Below, one piece after another: positions 7,749 through 15,489 of a stretch of DNA of 43,073 nt. Under the pieces are notes generated by a model that saw only the letters and a program-made list of their open reading frames with translations, ran no database searches and was not told the origin of the DNA. Every line of letters starts with the position of its first letter. The stretch's first letter is position 1. Source of the stretch: Desertibaculum subflavum (GTDB lineage: Bacteria; Pseudomonadota; Alphaproteobacteria; Ferrovibrionales; Ferrovibrionaceae); NCBI GenBank assembly GCA_003576705.1, contig QOZS01000004.1:115610-158682 (forward strand). Direction: 5' to 3'. The translations under genes were made by a program, and so were the position numbers.

Positions 7749-9200
7749 ATGCCCATGCGCCTGCCCGCCTGGTTAACCATAATTGTCGTGGCTTTCGGCC
7801 TCGCCGCACTGCCGGCCCTGGCGGAAAAGCGCGTTGCGCTCGTCATCGGCAACGCGGCCTACAAGGACGCGCCGCTGAAGAACCCGGTCAACGACGCCCG
7901 CGCCATGGCGGCGAAGCTGAAGGAGCTCGGCTTCCAGGTCGTCCAACGCGAGAACACGACCAAGCTGGAGATGGAGCGCGCAGTCGCCGATTTCGGCGAC
8001 CTGCTGAATCCCGACACGGTCGGCCTCATCTTCTATGCCGGGCACGGGCTGCAGGTCGACGGGCGCAATTACCTCGTGCCGGTCGATGCGCGCGTGGCGG
8101 CGCAAACGCGCGTGCGGCTCGAGACCGTGGATGTGGATATTCTCCTCGAGCAGATGGGCGCCGCCGGATCGCGCGTCAACATCGTCATCCTGGATGCCTG
8201 CCGCAACAACCCGTTCGAGCGCCGCTTCCGCTCCTATGAAGGCGGCCTCGCCCAGATAAACGCCCCGACCGGCACGCTGATCGCCTATGCCACCGCGCCC
8301 GGCAAGACGGCGGCGGACGGAAGCGGGGCGAACGGGCTCTACACGGCGGAGCTGGTGCGCGCGCTGGATGCGCCGGGCCTGCCGGTGGAAGAGGTGTTCA
8401 AGCGCGTGCGTGTCGAGGTGGCGCGCGCCTCGTCCGGCACGCAGACGCCGTGGGAAGCCTCCTCCCTCACCGGCTCGTTCTCGTTCCGCGAGGCGCCGCG
8501 CGTGGCGCCGCCGGCGCCGGCGCCCGCCACGGTTGCGCCGCCGCCCGCGCCGGCCGTCGACAAGGAGCTGGTATTCTGGAACTCGATCCAGGCGAGCCAG
8601 GACCCGTCGATGTTCGACGCCTATCTTCGCCAGTTCCCGAATGGCAGCTTCGTCGAGCTGGCGCGCGCCAAGGCCGCGGCCCTGCGCCAGCCGGTGCCAT
8701 CCCCGGCGCCGCCGGCGCAGATCGCCGCCGCACCGCCGGTGACATCGAACGACTTCCAGCGCAACCGGCCCCCGCCGGCGCCACCGGCCGCCGCCGCCAC
8801 ATCCCACGAGGGCAGCTTCGACATCGCCGCGCTGTACACTCAGCGCGAGGTCAAGGGCGTCTATGTGGTGGCCAGCAAGGCCTGCGGCTTCAGCTACAAG
8901 CTCTCCTCGTCCAAGCGGATCGAGTTCGGCGCCAACGGCCATGCGCCGTGGCGGGCGACCTACAGCGGCGATGGAATGAGCGGTCCCGTGTATATCGAGC
9001 GCATGGCGAGCGGCCTGCGCATCTCCGTGTCGGCGCGCACCGGCGGGGGCACGCCGGCACAGGCGGATGGATTCGGCTTCAACTTCATCGTGTCGAACAG
9101 CGAAATCGGCGCCGACGGCAGCTTTACCGCCAGGGACAGCGTCAACGGCAGCCGCAACAGCCGCTGCGCCGACTACCGCATCGAGTTCACGGCGCGCTGA
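7749..9200 (+). CDS. Secreted caspase-family (peptidase C14) protein
   Basis: The 483-residue protein has a signal peptide (cleavage likely after ALPALA, residue 25) and then a caspase p20-like domain. RVALVIGNAAY opens it, the catalytic His99 lies in FYAGHG, and the catalytic Cys151 in ILDACRNNPF. A proline/alanine-rich linker (residues ~250-275) leads to a second unit (KELVFWNSIQASQDPSMFDAYLRQFPNGSF) typical of proteins with this fold. A second Pro-rich linker precedes a C-terminal beta-rich domain (~360-483) that I do not recognise. Both catalytic residues are present, so it may be active. Prokaryotic caspase homologues prefer basic or acidic P1 residues; the target here is unknown. Its end overlaps the convergent DUF2339 gene by 14 bp. 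Confidence 0.88.
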   Translation: MPMRLPAWLTIIVVAFGLAALPALAEKRVALVIGNAAYKDAPLKNPVNDARAMAAKLKELGFQVVQRENTTKLEMERAVADFGDLLNPDTVGLIFYAGHGLQVDGRNYLVPVDARVAAQTRVRLETVDVDILLEQMGAAGSRVNIVILDACRNNPFERRFRSYEGGLAQINAPTGTLIAYATAPGKTAADGSGANGLYTAELVRALDAPGLPVEEVFKRVRVEVARASSGTQTPWEASSLTGSFSFREAPRVAPPAPAPATVAPPPAPAVDKELVFWNSIQASQDPSMFDAYLRQFPNGSFVELARAKAAALRQPVPSPAPPAQIAAAPPVTSNDFQRNRPPPAPPAAAATSHEGSFDIAALYTQREVKGVYVVASKACGFSYKLSSSKRIEFGANGHAPWRATYSGDGMSGPVYIERMASGLRISVSARTGGGTPAQADGFGFNFIVSNSEIGADGSFTARDSVNGSRNSRCADYRIEFTAR

Positions 9201-11883
9201 CCGCCGGCGCCGCGGGACGCCGCGGCGGAAACACGAAGCGCTGGTAGATCCAGCCGAGCCCGAGCAGCGCCAGGCCGAGGCCCAGGAACGACAAGGCGCG
9301 CAACAGGCCGGTCAGCTCCGCCATGTCGAACAGGAAGACCTTGGCGATGGTCAGCCCCAGGATGGCGAGCGAGGCGTAGCGCAGGCCGTGCTGGCGGAAC
9401 CCGATGCCGAGCCCGAGCAGCGCCGCGCCGTAGAGCAGCCAGACGGCGGAATAAGCGTAGTACTCGCCGTCGCTGACCGGGCCTTCGTCCAGCACGTTGC
9501 CGACGAAGGCGCGGCGCACCTCCATGCTGAGATAGACGAGGCCCAGCACCAGGCCGGTCACCGCCGCGGAGTTGGCGACGGCGCGCTGGCCGCGCCGATG
9601 CGCCGTCCGCAGGAACAGCAGCGCGAGCAGGGCCGGGGCGAGATAGGCAAGCCCGAGCGCGTTGACCACTGGCCAGGCACCGACCGCGTCGCCATTGAAC
9701 AGCGGATTGGCCAGGATGAGATTGCCGAACAGCAGGAGCAGCAGCGCGATGGCGGTGACGACGCGCCCGCCCCAGATCACCGCCTGCGAGGGATGCACGT
9801 CGCGCGCGCGGTAGAGCGCCCAGCCGATCACGCCCCAGGCCAGGGTGAGCGCCGCCGCCTCGACCAGGCCGGAATCGGCGCAATCGATGCTGCCGCCGCA
9901 GGCGGCATGGCGGATCTGCAGGCTGGCCAGCGCGACGACAAAGGCGATGGCGCCGCCTTCCAGCACCTCGACGGTGAGATCGCGGCGGTCGCGGGCGAAC
10001 AGGCGCGCGGCCAGCGCGAAGGCAAGCGCCGGCAGGCCGTAGGTGTAGAGCAGCGGATTGAGGATCGGCCAGCCGCCGAGGTCGTAGGCCGCCACTTCCG
10101 GGTTGAACAGCAGGCGCACGATCGCGATGCCGGCCAGGGCCAGCGCCACCCGCCGCAGGGCGCGCAGCGGCAGCTGAAGGTAGATCCACGCCAGCGCCGG
10201 CAGCTCGACCGCGAGTGCGACGGTGAGCCAGCCGGTGCGGAAAGTAGTGACGCAGGCCAAAGTCACTGCCGCGGTGACGCCGACCGCATAGGCCGCCAGC
10301 GCGGCGTCGAGGCCCGGCACCTGCCGATAGCCGTTGAGCCGTGCCGCCATGCTGAGGAAGAGCAGCGCCAAGGCCAGCGCGGCGGCGAGCCAGGGCAGCG
10401 AGGTATCGAGCGCCGTCACCTTCCAATAGGCGAGGGCGAACAGCACGACCGGCGCCGTCACGCCGAGCACGGCCCAGCGCCCGGGCCGCCGCGCGCCCCA
10501 AAGCCCGCCCGCGCCGGCCGCGCCGAACAGCACGCCGAGACCGAGACACCAGCCGACGAAGCGCTGCAGGCTGGGCGGCACCAGCGGCGCCGAGGCGAAG
10601 CCGGCCGCCATGCCTTCGATGACACCGAGCGCCTCCGGCCGTTCCACCCCCTGCGGCAGCGGCCAGGCGGCGACCAGCAGCAGGGCGACCGCGAGCGGCA
10701 CGTATTCGACGCCGGTCTCGCCCTCGCGCCAGCGCATGCGCAGCAGCATGATCGCGGCGATAGCGGCGAAGCCGATCAGCGCGGTCGTGCCATAGCCGTC
10801 GCGCCCGACCAGCAGGCCGGCGAGGACGGCGAAGATGCCGAGCGCGACCGGCCCCGGATCGTCGGCGCGCCAGCCCCGCGCGCCCAGCGGCCCGGCCAGC
10901 GCGATGGCGAACAGGCCGCTGGTCGCGACCAGGAACAGGCCGACCGCCAGCGCATCGCCGGCGCGATAGCCGTCGGCTAGCCAGAGCAACGTCCAGGCCG
11001 TGATGGCGGCGACCGCGATCCAGCCGGTCCAGCCCCAGTCGCGATAACGAGCGAGGCCGGCCACACCGGCGGTGACGGCAAACAGATAGATGAAGAGGCC
11101 GGCCGCGGAAGGCTCCGGCCCGGCGACCAGCAGCGGCACGGCGAAGGCGCCGACCTGCCCGACCACGGCGAGCAGGCTGCCATGCAGCAGCGCCAGAGCG
11201 AGGCCGAGGGCGGCGATCACCGCCATGGCGATGAAGGCGATGCCGGGCGAGACGAGGCCATAGAGCTCGAACCCGCTATAGACCGAGGCGTAGAGCGCCA
11301 CCACGCCCGCGGCGGCGAGCGCCGCCGGCACCCGGGCGCGCGGCACGTCGCCGAGCATCGGCAATTCCGGATCGAAGCGGCGCAGCCATTCCGCGCCGGC
11401 AAGCAGCGCGAGGCCGAGAGCGAGCCCGAGCGCGATGCGCACGGTCGGGCCGAGCAGGCCCTGCTCGATCGAATAGCGGACCAGGAAGATGGCGGCGAGC
11501 GCGATGGTGCCGGCGCCGAGCCAGACCGCCCAGCGCACGGTGAGCAGCTCTTCCAGGCGCGGGCGCTCGGCAGGGGGTTGCGGCGGCGGAGGTGGTGGTG
11601 GCGGCGCGGCGCTGGCCGCCGCCGGAACCGGCTCGACCTCCGGCACTGGCGCGTCGCTTGCCGGTAGCGCGGCTTCCGGCGGCGGGACCGGCGCCGCGGC
11701 CGCGACTTCCGGGCTCGCGCCGGATTCCTCCACCGGCTCCGACGGGCGCGGCGCGGTCTCGATGGCGTCGAGACGACGGCGCAATGCCTGAACCTCGGCC
11801 TGCAGCTGCCCGACCAGCAGGCCGGTCTCGCGCAGCCGCCAGCCGACGAAGGCGACCGCCGCCAGCAACAGGATCTCGATCAC
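9187..11883 (-). CDS. DUF2339 polytopic membrane protein
   Basis: This protein is about 898 residues if started at the GTG at 11883 (VIEILLLAAVAFVGW). It has one N-terminal helix, a short coiled-coil (LLVGQLQAEVQALRRRLDAIE), and an Ala/Pro-rich linker with a run of prolines (~residues 40-105). More than twenty hydrophobic helices follow to the end. This layout and the RLEELLTVRWAVWLGAGTIALAAIFLVRYS-type entry into the membrane part match the DUF2339 family, which has no assigned biochemical role. The frame remains open upstream of the GTG without family-like sequence. The ribosome site is weak (GGTGG). The DUF1330 gene lies 53 bp upstream on the same strand. Confidence 0.82.
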   Translation of the reverse strand: MIEILLLAAVAFVGWRLRETGLLVGQLQAEVQALRRRLDAIETAPRPSEPVEESGASPEVAAAAPVPPPEAALPASDAPVPEVEPVPAAASAAPPPPPPPPQPPAERPRLEELLTVRWAVWLGAGTIALAAIFLVRYSIEQGLLGPTVRIALGLALGLALLAGAEWLRRFDPELPMLGDVPRARVPAALAAAGVVALYASVYSGFELYGLVSPGIAFIAMAVIAALGLALALLHGSLLAVVGQVGAFAVPLLVAGPEPSAAGLFIYLFAVTAGVAGLARYRDWGWTGWIAVAAITAWTLLWLADGYRAGDALAVGLFLVATSGLFAIALAGPLGARGWRADDPGPVALGIFAVLAGLLVGRDGYGTTALIGFAAIAAIMLLRMRWREGETGVEYVPLAVALLLVAAWPLPQGVERPEALGVIEGMAAGFASAPLVPPSLQRFVGWCLGLGVLFGAAGAGGLWGARRPGRWAVLGVTAPVVLFALAYWKVTALDTSLPWLAAALALALLFLSMAARLNGYRQVPGLDAALAAYAVGVTAAVTLACVTTFRTGWLTVALAVELPALAWIYLQLPLRALRRVALALAGIAIVRLLFNPEVAAYDLGGWPILNPLLYTYGLPALAFALAARLFARDRRDLTVEVLEGGAIAFVVALASLQIRHAACGGSIDCADSGLVEAAALTLAWGVIGWALYRARDVHPSQAVIWGGRVVTAIALLLLLFGNLILANPLFNGDAVGAWPVVNALGLAYLAPALLALLFLRTAHRRGQRAVANSAAVTGLVLGLVYLSMEVRRAFVGNVLDEGPVSDGEYYAYSAVWLLYGAALLGLGIGFRQHGLRYASLAILGLTIAKVFLFDMAELTGLLRALSFLGLGLALLGLGWIYQRFVFPPRRPAAPAVSAP

Positions 11884-11936
11884 CCCACCACCCCCACGGG
11901 CCGCTTGCGGCCCGCGCCAAGCTAGCCGAGCCCGAT

Positions 11937-12335
11937 TCAGCTTGCGAGCAGCTTCGAATAGGTCTCGCCGACCGGCAGGATGACGTGCTTCTCCAGGCCG
12001 GCCAGGCGATGCGGATTGATCGCGGCATAGCCGTCGGAGCGCATGGTGGCGACGAAGGCCTGGCGGTGCGGATAGCGTACCAGCACGGCATAGTCCCAGG
12101 CGTCGCCCGCATCGTCGCCGATGGCGACGCCGGTGACCTTGCCGGCCCAGAGGATGGTGCCGCCGCATTGCTTGAGCAGCGGTACGAAGCCGCGGGAATA
12201 GCGGAGATAGGCGTCGTAGCCGCTGCCGCTGCCATCGGTGGCCCGGGCGCGGAACTTGACCAGGTTCAGCATGACGACCGGCCCCTTCTCCGCCGATGCG
12301 GCCAGGGCGTCGAGCTGTCGCGGCTTCGGGTCCAT
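11937..12335 (-). CDS. DUF1330-family protein
   Basis: This is a 132-residue soluble protein with a dimeric alpha/beta-barrel look. VVMLNLVKFRARA near the start, GYDAYLRYSRGFVPLLKQCGGTILWAGKV in the middle and WDYAVLVRYPHRQAFVATMRSDGYAAINPHRLAGLEKHVILP toward the end fit the DUF1330/NIPSNAP-like ferredoxin-fold proteins. No catalytic function is established for the family. Gene order suggests transcription together with the downstream DUF2339 gene. Its upstream side is a 245 bp intergenic region largely filled by a palindromic element. Confidence 0.75.
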   Translation of the reverse strand: MDPKPRQLDALAASAEKGPVVMLNLVKFRARATDGSGSGYDAYLRYSRGFVPLLKQCGGTILWAGKVTGVAIGDDAGDAWDYAVLVRYPHRQAFVATMRSDGYAAINPHRLAGLEKHVILPVGETYSKLLAS

Positions 12336-12367
12336 CTCTTCCTCCTTCGAATCAATGCGGCAATCCT

Positions 12368-12514
12368 AAGCCCCCTCTGCCCATAGGGCGGAGGGGGTTT
12401 GGGGGAGGTGGGCCATCCGCAGTGGTAACTGCCGTCCGCACGTGCTCGGCGTACCGCATCCTCCCCACCTCTACCAACCCTCTCCCCCTCTTCGAGGGCG
12501 GAGAGGGCTTTTTT
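12368..12514. repeat. Long intergenic palindromic element, copy 1
   Basis: The outer arms are GCCCCCTCTGCCC...GGGGGAGGTGGGCC on the left and CCTCCCCACCTCTACCAACCCTCTCC...GAGAGGGCTTTTTT on the right, with ~55 bp of less symmetric DNA between. Each arm contains its own hairpin, for example CCCTC-N2-CCCCTC-TTC-GAGGG-N2-GAGAGGG followed by six T. Read on the minus strand, its first ~55 bp are almost identical to the start of the element at 28365, so the two are copies of one dispersed element in opposite orientation. It fills most of the space between the DUF1330 and lysE-type genes; the rest of this intergenic region shows nothing clear. Confidence 0.8.
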
Positions 12515-12580
12515 CAGTGCGGATTGCATGGTCCTGCGGCTTCTGCAACGCTTTCCTCCGTGTTTGGGGAGTTCGCCGAC

Positions 12581-13216
12581 ATGACTGGGTCGTTCCTGGC
12601 GTTTCTCGGGGTGTCGATCATCGTCATCGTGACGCCGGGGCCGGATACGGCGATCACGGTGCGCAACACGCTGCTCGGCGGCCGGAGCGGCGGCATCCTG
12701 ACCGCGCTCGGCGTCTCCACCGGCCAGGCGATCTGGGCGCTGGCGACCGCAATCGGCGTGGTCGCGCTGCTGGTCGCTTCCGAGCCTTTGTTCCTGGCGG
12801 TGAAGTATGCCGGCGCCGCCTATCTCGTCTGGCTCGGCCTGCAATCGCTGCGCGCCGCCTGGGCAGCACGCCATTCGGAAGCAGCGAGCGGCGAGCGACC
12901 CATCGCGCGCCGGCTCGGCCCCGCCGCAGCGTTCCGCCAGGGCGTGATCAGCGATCTCGGCAACCCGAAGATGGCGGTGTTCTTTGCGAGCCTGCTGCCG
13001 CAATTCGCCACGCCGGGCGACGGCATGCTGACCGGCCTGTTCGCGCTCGGCCTGGTGTTCAGCCTGATGACCTTCCTCTGGCTGGTCTTCTATGCCGTCG
13101 TGGTCGCCAAGGCGGGCGACCTGCTGCGCCGCGGCCGCGTGCGGCAGGCGATCGAGGCGGTGACCGGCACGGTGCTGATCGCGCTCGGCCTGCGTCTCGC
13201 CGCCGAACAGCGCTGA
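12581..13216 (+). CDS. LysE/RhtB-family amino-acid exporter
   Basis: This 211-residue inner-membrane protein has five or six hydrophobic helices. The family signature is clear: FLGVSIIVIVTPGPDTAITVRNTLLGGRSGG at the N-terminus (the TPGPD motif), then GVSTGQAIWALATAIGV and KYAGAAYLVWLGLQSLR. FRQGVISDLGNPKMAVFFASLLPQF (the NPK motif) follows in the second half. LysE/RhtB proteins export amino acids or homoserine lactones; the substrate is not predictable. The ATG at 12581 follows GGGGAG by nine bases, and the longer upstream open frame is palindromic element sequence, not protein. The flavin oxidoreductase gene starts 12 bp downstream and is probably in the same operon. Confidence 0.88.
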   Translation: MTGSFLAFLGVSIIVIVTPGPDTAITVRNTLLGGRSGGILTALGVSTGQAIWALATAIGVVALLVASEPLFLAVKYAGAAYLVWLGLQSLRAAWAARHSEAASGERPIARRLGPAAAFRQGVISDLGNPKMAVFFASLLPQFATPGDGMLTGLFALGLVFSLMTFLWLVFYAVVVAKAGDLLRRGRVRQAIEAVTGTVLIALGLRLAAEQR

Positions 13217-13228
13217 GGCCGGCACGCG

Positions 13229-14230
13229 ATGCGCATCTCGATCTTCACCGTCCTCGACCATCATCCCGGCCGCGCGCGCAGCATGGCGGAGCTCTACGCG
13301 CAGGTGACGGCCCAGGCCAGGCTCGCCGAGGCGCTCGGCTACCACGCCTTCTATGTCGCCGAGCACCATTTCCACGAATACGGCGCCTGCCCCAACCCGG
13401 CCGTGCTGCTGGCATCGCTGGCGCCGCAGACGACTCGCATCCGACTCGGCACCGCCATCGCCGCGCTCGCCTTCCGGAACCCGGTCGAAGTGGCGGAGAG
13501 CTATGCCCTGGTCGACGTGCTGTCGGGCGGGCGGCTCGAGCTCGGCCTGGGCTCCGGCTATCTCGCGCATGAATTCGCCGGCTTCAACATCGACCCGGCG
13601 GAGAAGCGCGAGCGGTTCGACGAGAACCTCTATGTGCTGACACGCCTGCTCGCGGGCGAGAAGGTAAGCTTCCAGGGCCGCTGGAATCGCCTGAGCAACG
13701 TGCAGATCAACGTGGCCCCGGTGCAGCACCCGGTGCCCATCGCGGTCGCGACATTGCGCCCGGAAGGGGCCTACGATATCGGCGCCAAGGGGCACAACAT
13801 GCTCTGCGTGCCCTATGCCTCGGTCGGCCGCTTCGAGGAGATCCAGGGCCTGATCGCCCAGCATCACAAAGGACTGCGCAAGAAGGAGCGCAAGGATTTC
13901 GTGGGCGCGACCGGCGTGACCCTGCACACCTATGTCGCGGCGACCGATGCGGAAGCCAGGGCCGAGGCGGCCGAGGCCTTCGACCTCTATGTCGCTACCC
14001 GCCTCTATGCCCGCCGCCAGACCTATGACGACGTGATCGCGAGCGGGCTCGCTCTGTTCGGCTCGGTCGAGACGGTGGCCGAGAAGATGCTGCAGCTCGC
14101 CGATTGGGGCGTCGACCACGTCATCGCGCTGGCCGATTTCGGCCTGCTGCCATTCGACCGCGTGGAGCGGTCGATGCGGCTGTTCGCCGAGGAAGTCCTG
14201 CCGCGGGTGCAGCAGCGCCTCACCGCCTGA
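13229..14230 (+). CDS. LLM-class flavin-dependent oxidoreductase
   Basis: The 333-residue protein is a bacterial-luciferase-like TIM barrel: MRISIFTVLDHHPGR start, YHAFYVAEHHFHEYG (the conserved histidine-rich strand), IRLGTAIAALAFRNPVEVAE, DVLSGGRLELGLGSGYL, and a C-terminal FGSVETVAEKML block. Members use FMN or F420 to oxidise or monooxygenate diverse substrates, often needing a separate flavin reductase. It is shorter than RutA pyrimidine monooxygenases (~360-380) and I do not see enough to call it RutA. It starts 12 bp after the LysE exporter gene. The sigma-54 promoter of the cyanurate/barbiturate hydrolase lies 10 bp after its stop, so a functional link to that enzyme is possible but unproven. 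Confidence 0.82.
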   Translation: MRISIFTVLDHHPGRARSMAELYAQVTAQARLAEALGYHAFYVAEHHFHEYGACPNPAVLLASLAPQTTRIRLGTAIAALAFRNPVEVAESYALVDVLSGGRLELGLGSGYLAHEFAGFNIDPAEKRERFDENLYVLTRLLAGEKVSFQGRWNRLSNVQINVAPVQHPVPIAVATLRPEGAYDIGAKGHNMLCVPYASVGRFEEIQGLIAQHHKGLRKKERKDFVGATGVTLHTYVAATDAEARAEAAEAFDLYVATRLYARRQTYDDVIASGLALFGSVETVAEKMLQLADWGVDHVIALADFGLLPFDRVERSMRLFAEEVLPRVQQRLTA

Positions 14231-14239
14231 TCCCTGTCT

Positions 14240-14255
14240 TGGCACGCGGCTTGCT
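14240..14255 (+). promoter_or_regulatory. Perfect sigma-54 (RpoN) promoter consensus
   Basis: The sequence TGGCACG-CGGC-TTGCT matches the sigma-54 consensus TGGCACG-N4-TTGCW at every position, including the -24 GG and -12 GC. The -12 C at 14254 predicts transcription starting near 14266, about 25 bases before the ATG of the ring-opening amidohydrolase. A strong ribosome site (CCGGAGGAA) sits in that leader. Sigma-54 control fits nitrogen-limitation use. I see no convincing pair of NtrC sites in the 3' end of the upstream gene by eye. Confidence 0.82.
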
Positions 14256-14290
14256 GCGCCGGCGGCGAGCGACGAGCCGGAGGAATCCCT

Positions 14291-15397
14291 ATGCAAGCCC
14301 AGGTCTTCCGCGTGCCGATGGCGGATCCGTCGGATACGAGCGGTGTCATCCGCCTGATCGACGAGGGCCTTCTCGCGCCCGACGGCCTGGTCGCCGTGCT
14401 CGGCAAGACCGAAGGCAATGGCTGCGTCAACGACTTCACCCGCGGCTATGCGACGGCGAGCCTGAAGAGCGCCCTCGCCGCCCGGCTCGGTACGACGCCG
14501 GGCGAGATCGGCGACCGGGTCGCCTTCGTCATGTCCGGCGGCACCGAAGGCGGGCTGTCGCCGCATTTCATCGTGTTCGCTCGCGGGCATGGGCGCGGGC
14601 AGCCGGGGAGCAAGCGGCTCGCCCTCGGCACCGCCTTCACCCGCGCCTTCCGTCCGGAGGAGATCGGCCGCACGGCGCAGGTCGAGGAAACCGCCCGTGC
14701 CGTCGTCGCGGCGATGCGGACGGCGGCGATCGCAACGTCGAGCGACGTGCACTATGTGCAGATCAAGTGCCCTCTGCTCACCCGCGAGCGCATCGCCGAG
14801 GCCGAGGCGCGCGGCCAGCGCGTCGCGACGGAGGACACCTATCATTCCATGGGCCTGTCGCGCGGCGCCTCCGCGCTCGGCGTCGCCGTGGCGCTCGGCG
14901 AAGTCGTGGCCGATGCGCTCAGCGATGCCGTGATCGGTCACGACCTCGCGCTCTGGTCCGGCCGCGCCTCGACCTCGGCCGGGATCGAGCTGATGCGCAA
15001 CGAGATCATGGTGGCCGGCATGAGCGATGCCTGGGGCGGCGACCTCGTGATCGACCATGGCGTGATGCAGGACGCGATCGACCTGGCCGAGGCGCAGGCC
15101 GTGCTGCGCCGGCTCGGCTTCCGGGCGGAAGGCCAGCTCGGGCCCGAGGAGCGGAGCCGGATCGCGGCGGTGCTGTGCAAGGCGGAGCCGGCGCGGTCCG
15201 GCCAGATCCGCGGCGCCCGCCACATCATGTGGGACGACAGCGACATCAACGCGACTCGCCATGCCCGCGCCCTGGTCGGCGGCGTGCTGGCCGGCCTGAT
15301 CGGCGACACGCGGCTGTTCGTCTCCGGCGGGGCGGAGCATCAGGGGCCGGATGGCGGCGGCCCCGTCGCGGTGATCGCCCGCAAAGCGCCGGATTGA
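14291..15397 (+). CDS. Ring-opening amidohydrolase (cyanuric acid hydrolase / barbiturase family)
   Basis: This 368-residue protein belongs to the small AtzD/TrzD/barbiturase family, whose fold has three similar domains, each giving a Ser-Lys pair. Visible lysines are K39 (VLGKTEGNG), K159 (VQIKCP) and K297 (VLCKAEP). Visible serines are S82 (VMSGGTEGGLSPH), a serine in SGRASTSAGIEL (~223-229) and S345 (FVSGGAEHQGP). Length and spacing agree with AtzD (~363 residues). Cyanuric acid hydrolase opens the s-triazine ring to carboxybiuret, which decarboxylates to biuret; barbiturase opens barbiturate to ureidomalonate. The biuret-hydrolase-like gene at 25713 favours the first reading, but sequence alone does not decide. 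A perfect sigma-54 promoter lies upstream. Confidence 0.88.
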   Translation: MQAQVFRVPMADPSDTSGVIRLIDEGLLAPDGLVAVLGKTEGNGCVNDFTRGYATASLKSALAARLGTTPGEIGDRVAFVMSGGTEGGLSPHFIVFARGHGRGQPGSKRLALGTAFTRAFRPEEIGRTAQVEETARAVVAAMRTAAIATSSDVHYVQIKCPLLTRERIAEAEARGQRVATEDTYHSMGLSRGASALGVAVALGEVVADALSDAVIGHDLALWSGRASTSAGIELMRNEIMVAGMSDAWGGDLVIDHGVMQDAIDLAEAQAVLRRLGFRAEGQLGPEERSRIAAVLCKAEPARSGQIRGARHIMWDDSDINATRHARALVGGVLAGLIGDTRLFVSGGAEHQGPDGGGPVAVIARKAPD

Positions 15398-15489
15398 GGG
15401 CGACTGACGGCCGCGCGCCACCTGCTATCATCCCGCCTCAGAGACGGGGGCCCCGCCCGGGCCCGCCGGACGGGAGCTATTGCAGAACG

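Noticed and set aside
9067..10980. Plus-strand frame of about 640 codons antisense to the DUF2339 gene
   Set aside because: The translation is Gln/Arg/Gly repeats without family features, while the minus strand gives a well-formed polytopic membrane protein.
13220..13235. Sigma-54-like match near the flavin oxidoreductase start (CGGCACG-N4-GCGCA)
   Set aside because: It lies across the start codon and lacks the TT of the -12 element, so it cannot drive that gene; probably chance.
13229..14230. Flavin oxidoreductase as RutA (pyrimidine monooxygenase), which would make the next gene a barbiturase in uracil breakdown
   Set aside because: The protein is shorter than RutA and no other rut gene is adjacent. 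It was kept as a general LLM-class enzyme.
12266..15421. Very long open frame on the minus strand (about 1050 codons) across lysE, the flavin oxidoreductase and the ring-opening amidohydrolase
   Set aside because: It is antisense to three clearly recognisable genes and its translation is Arg/His/Gly-rich with no domain. Long antisense frames are expected at this GC content.
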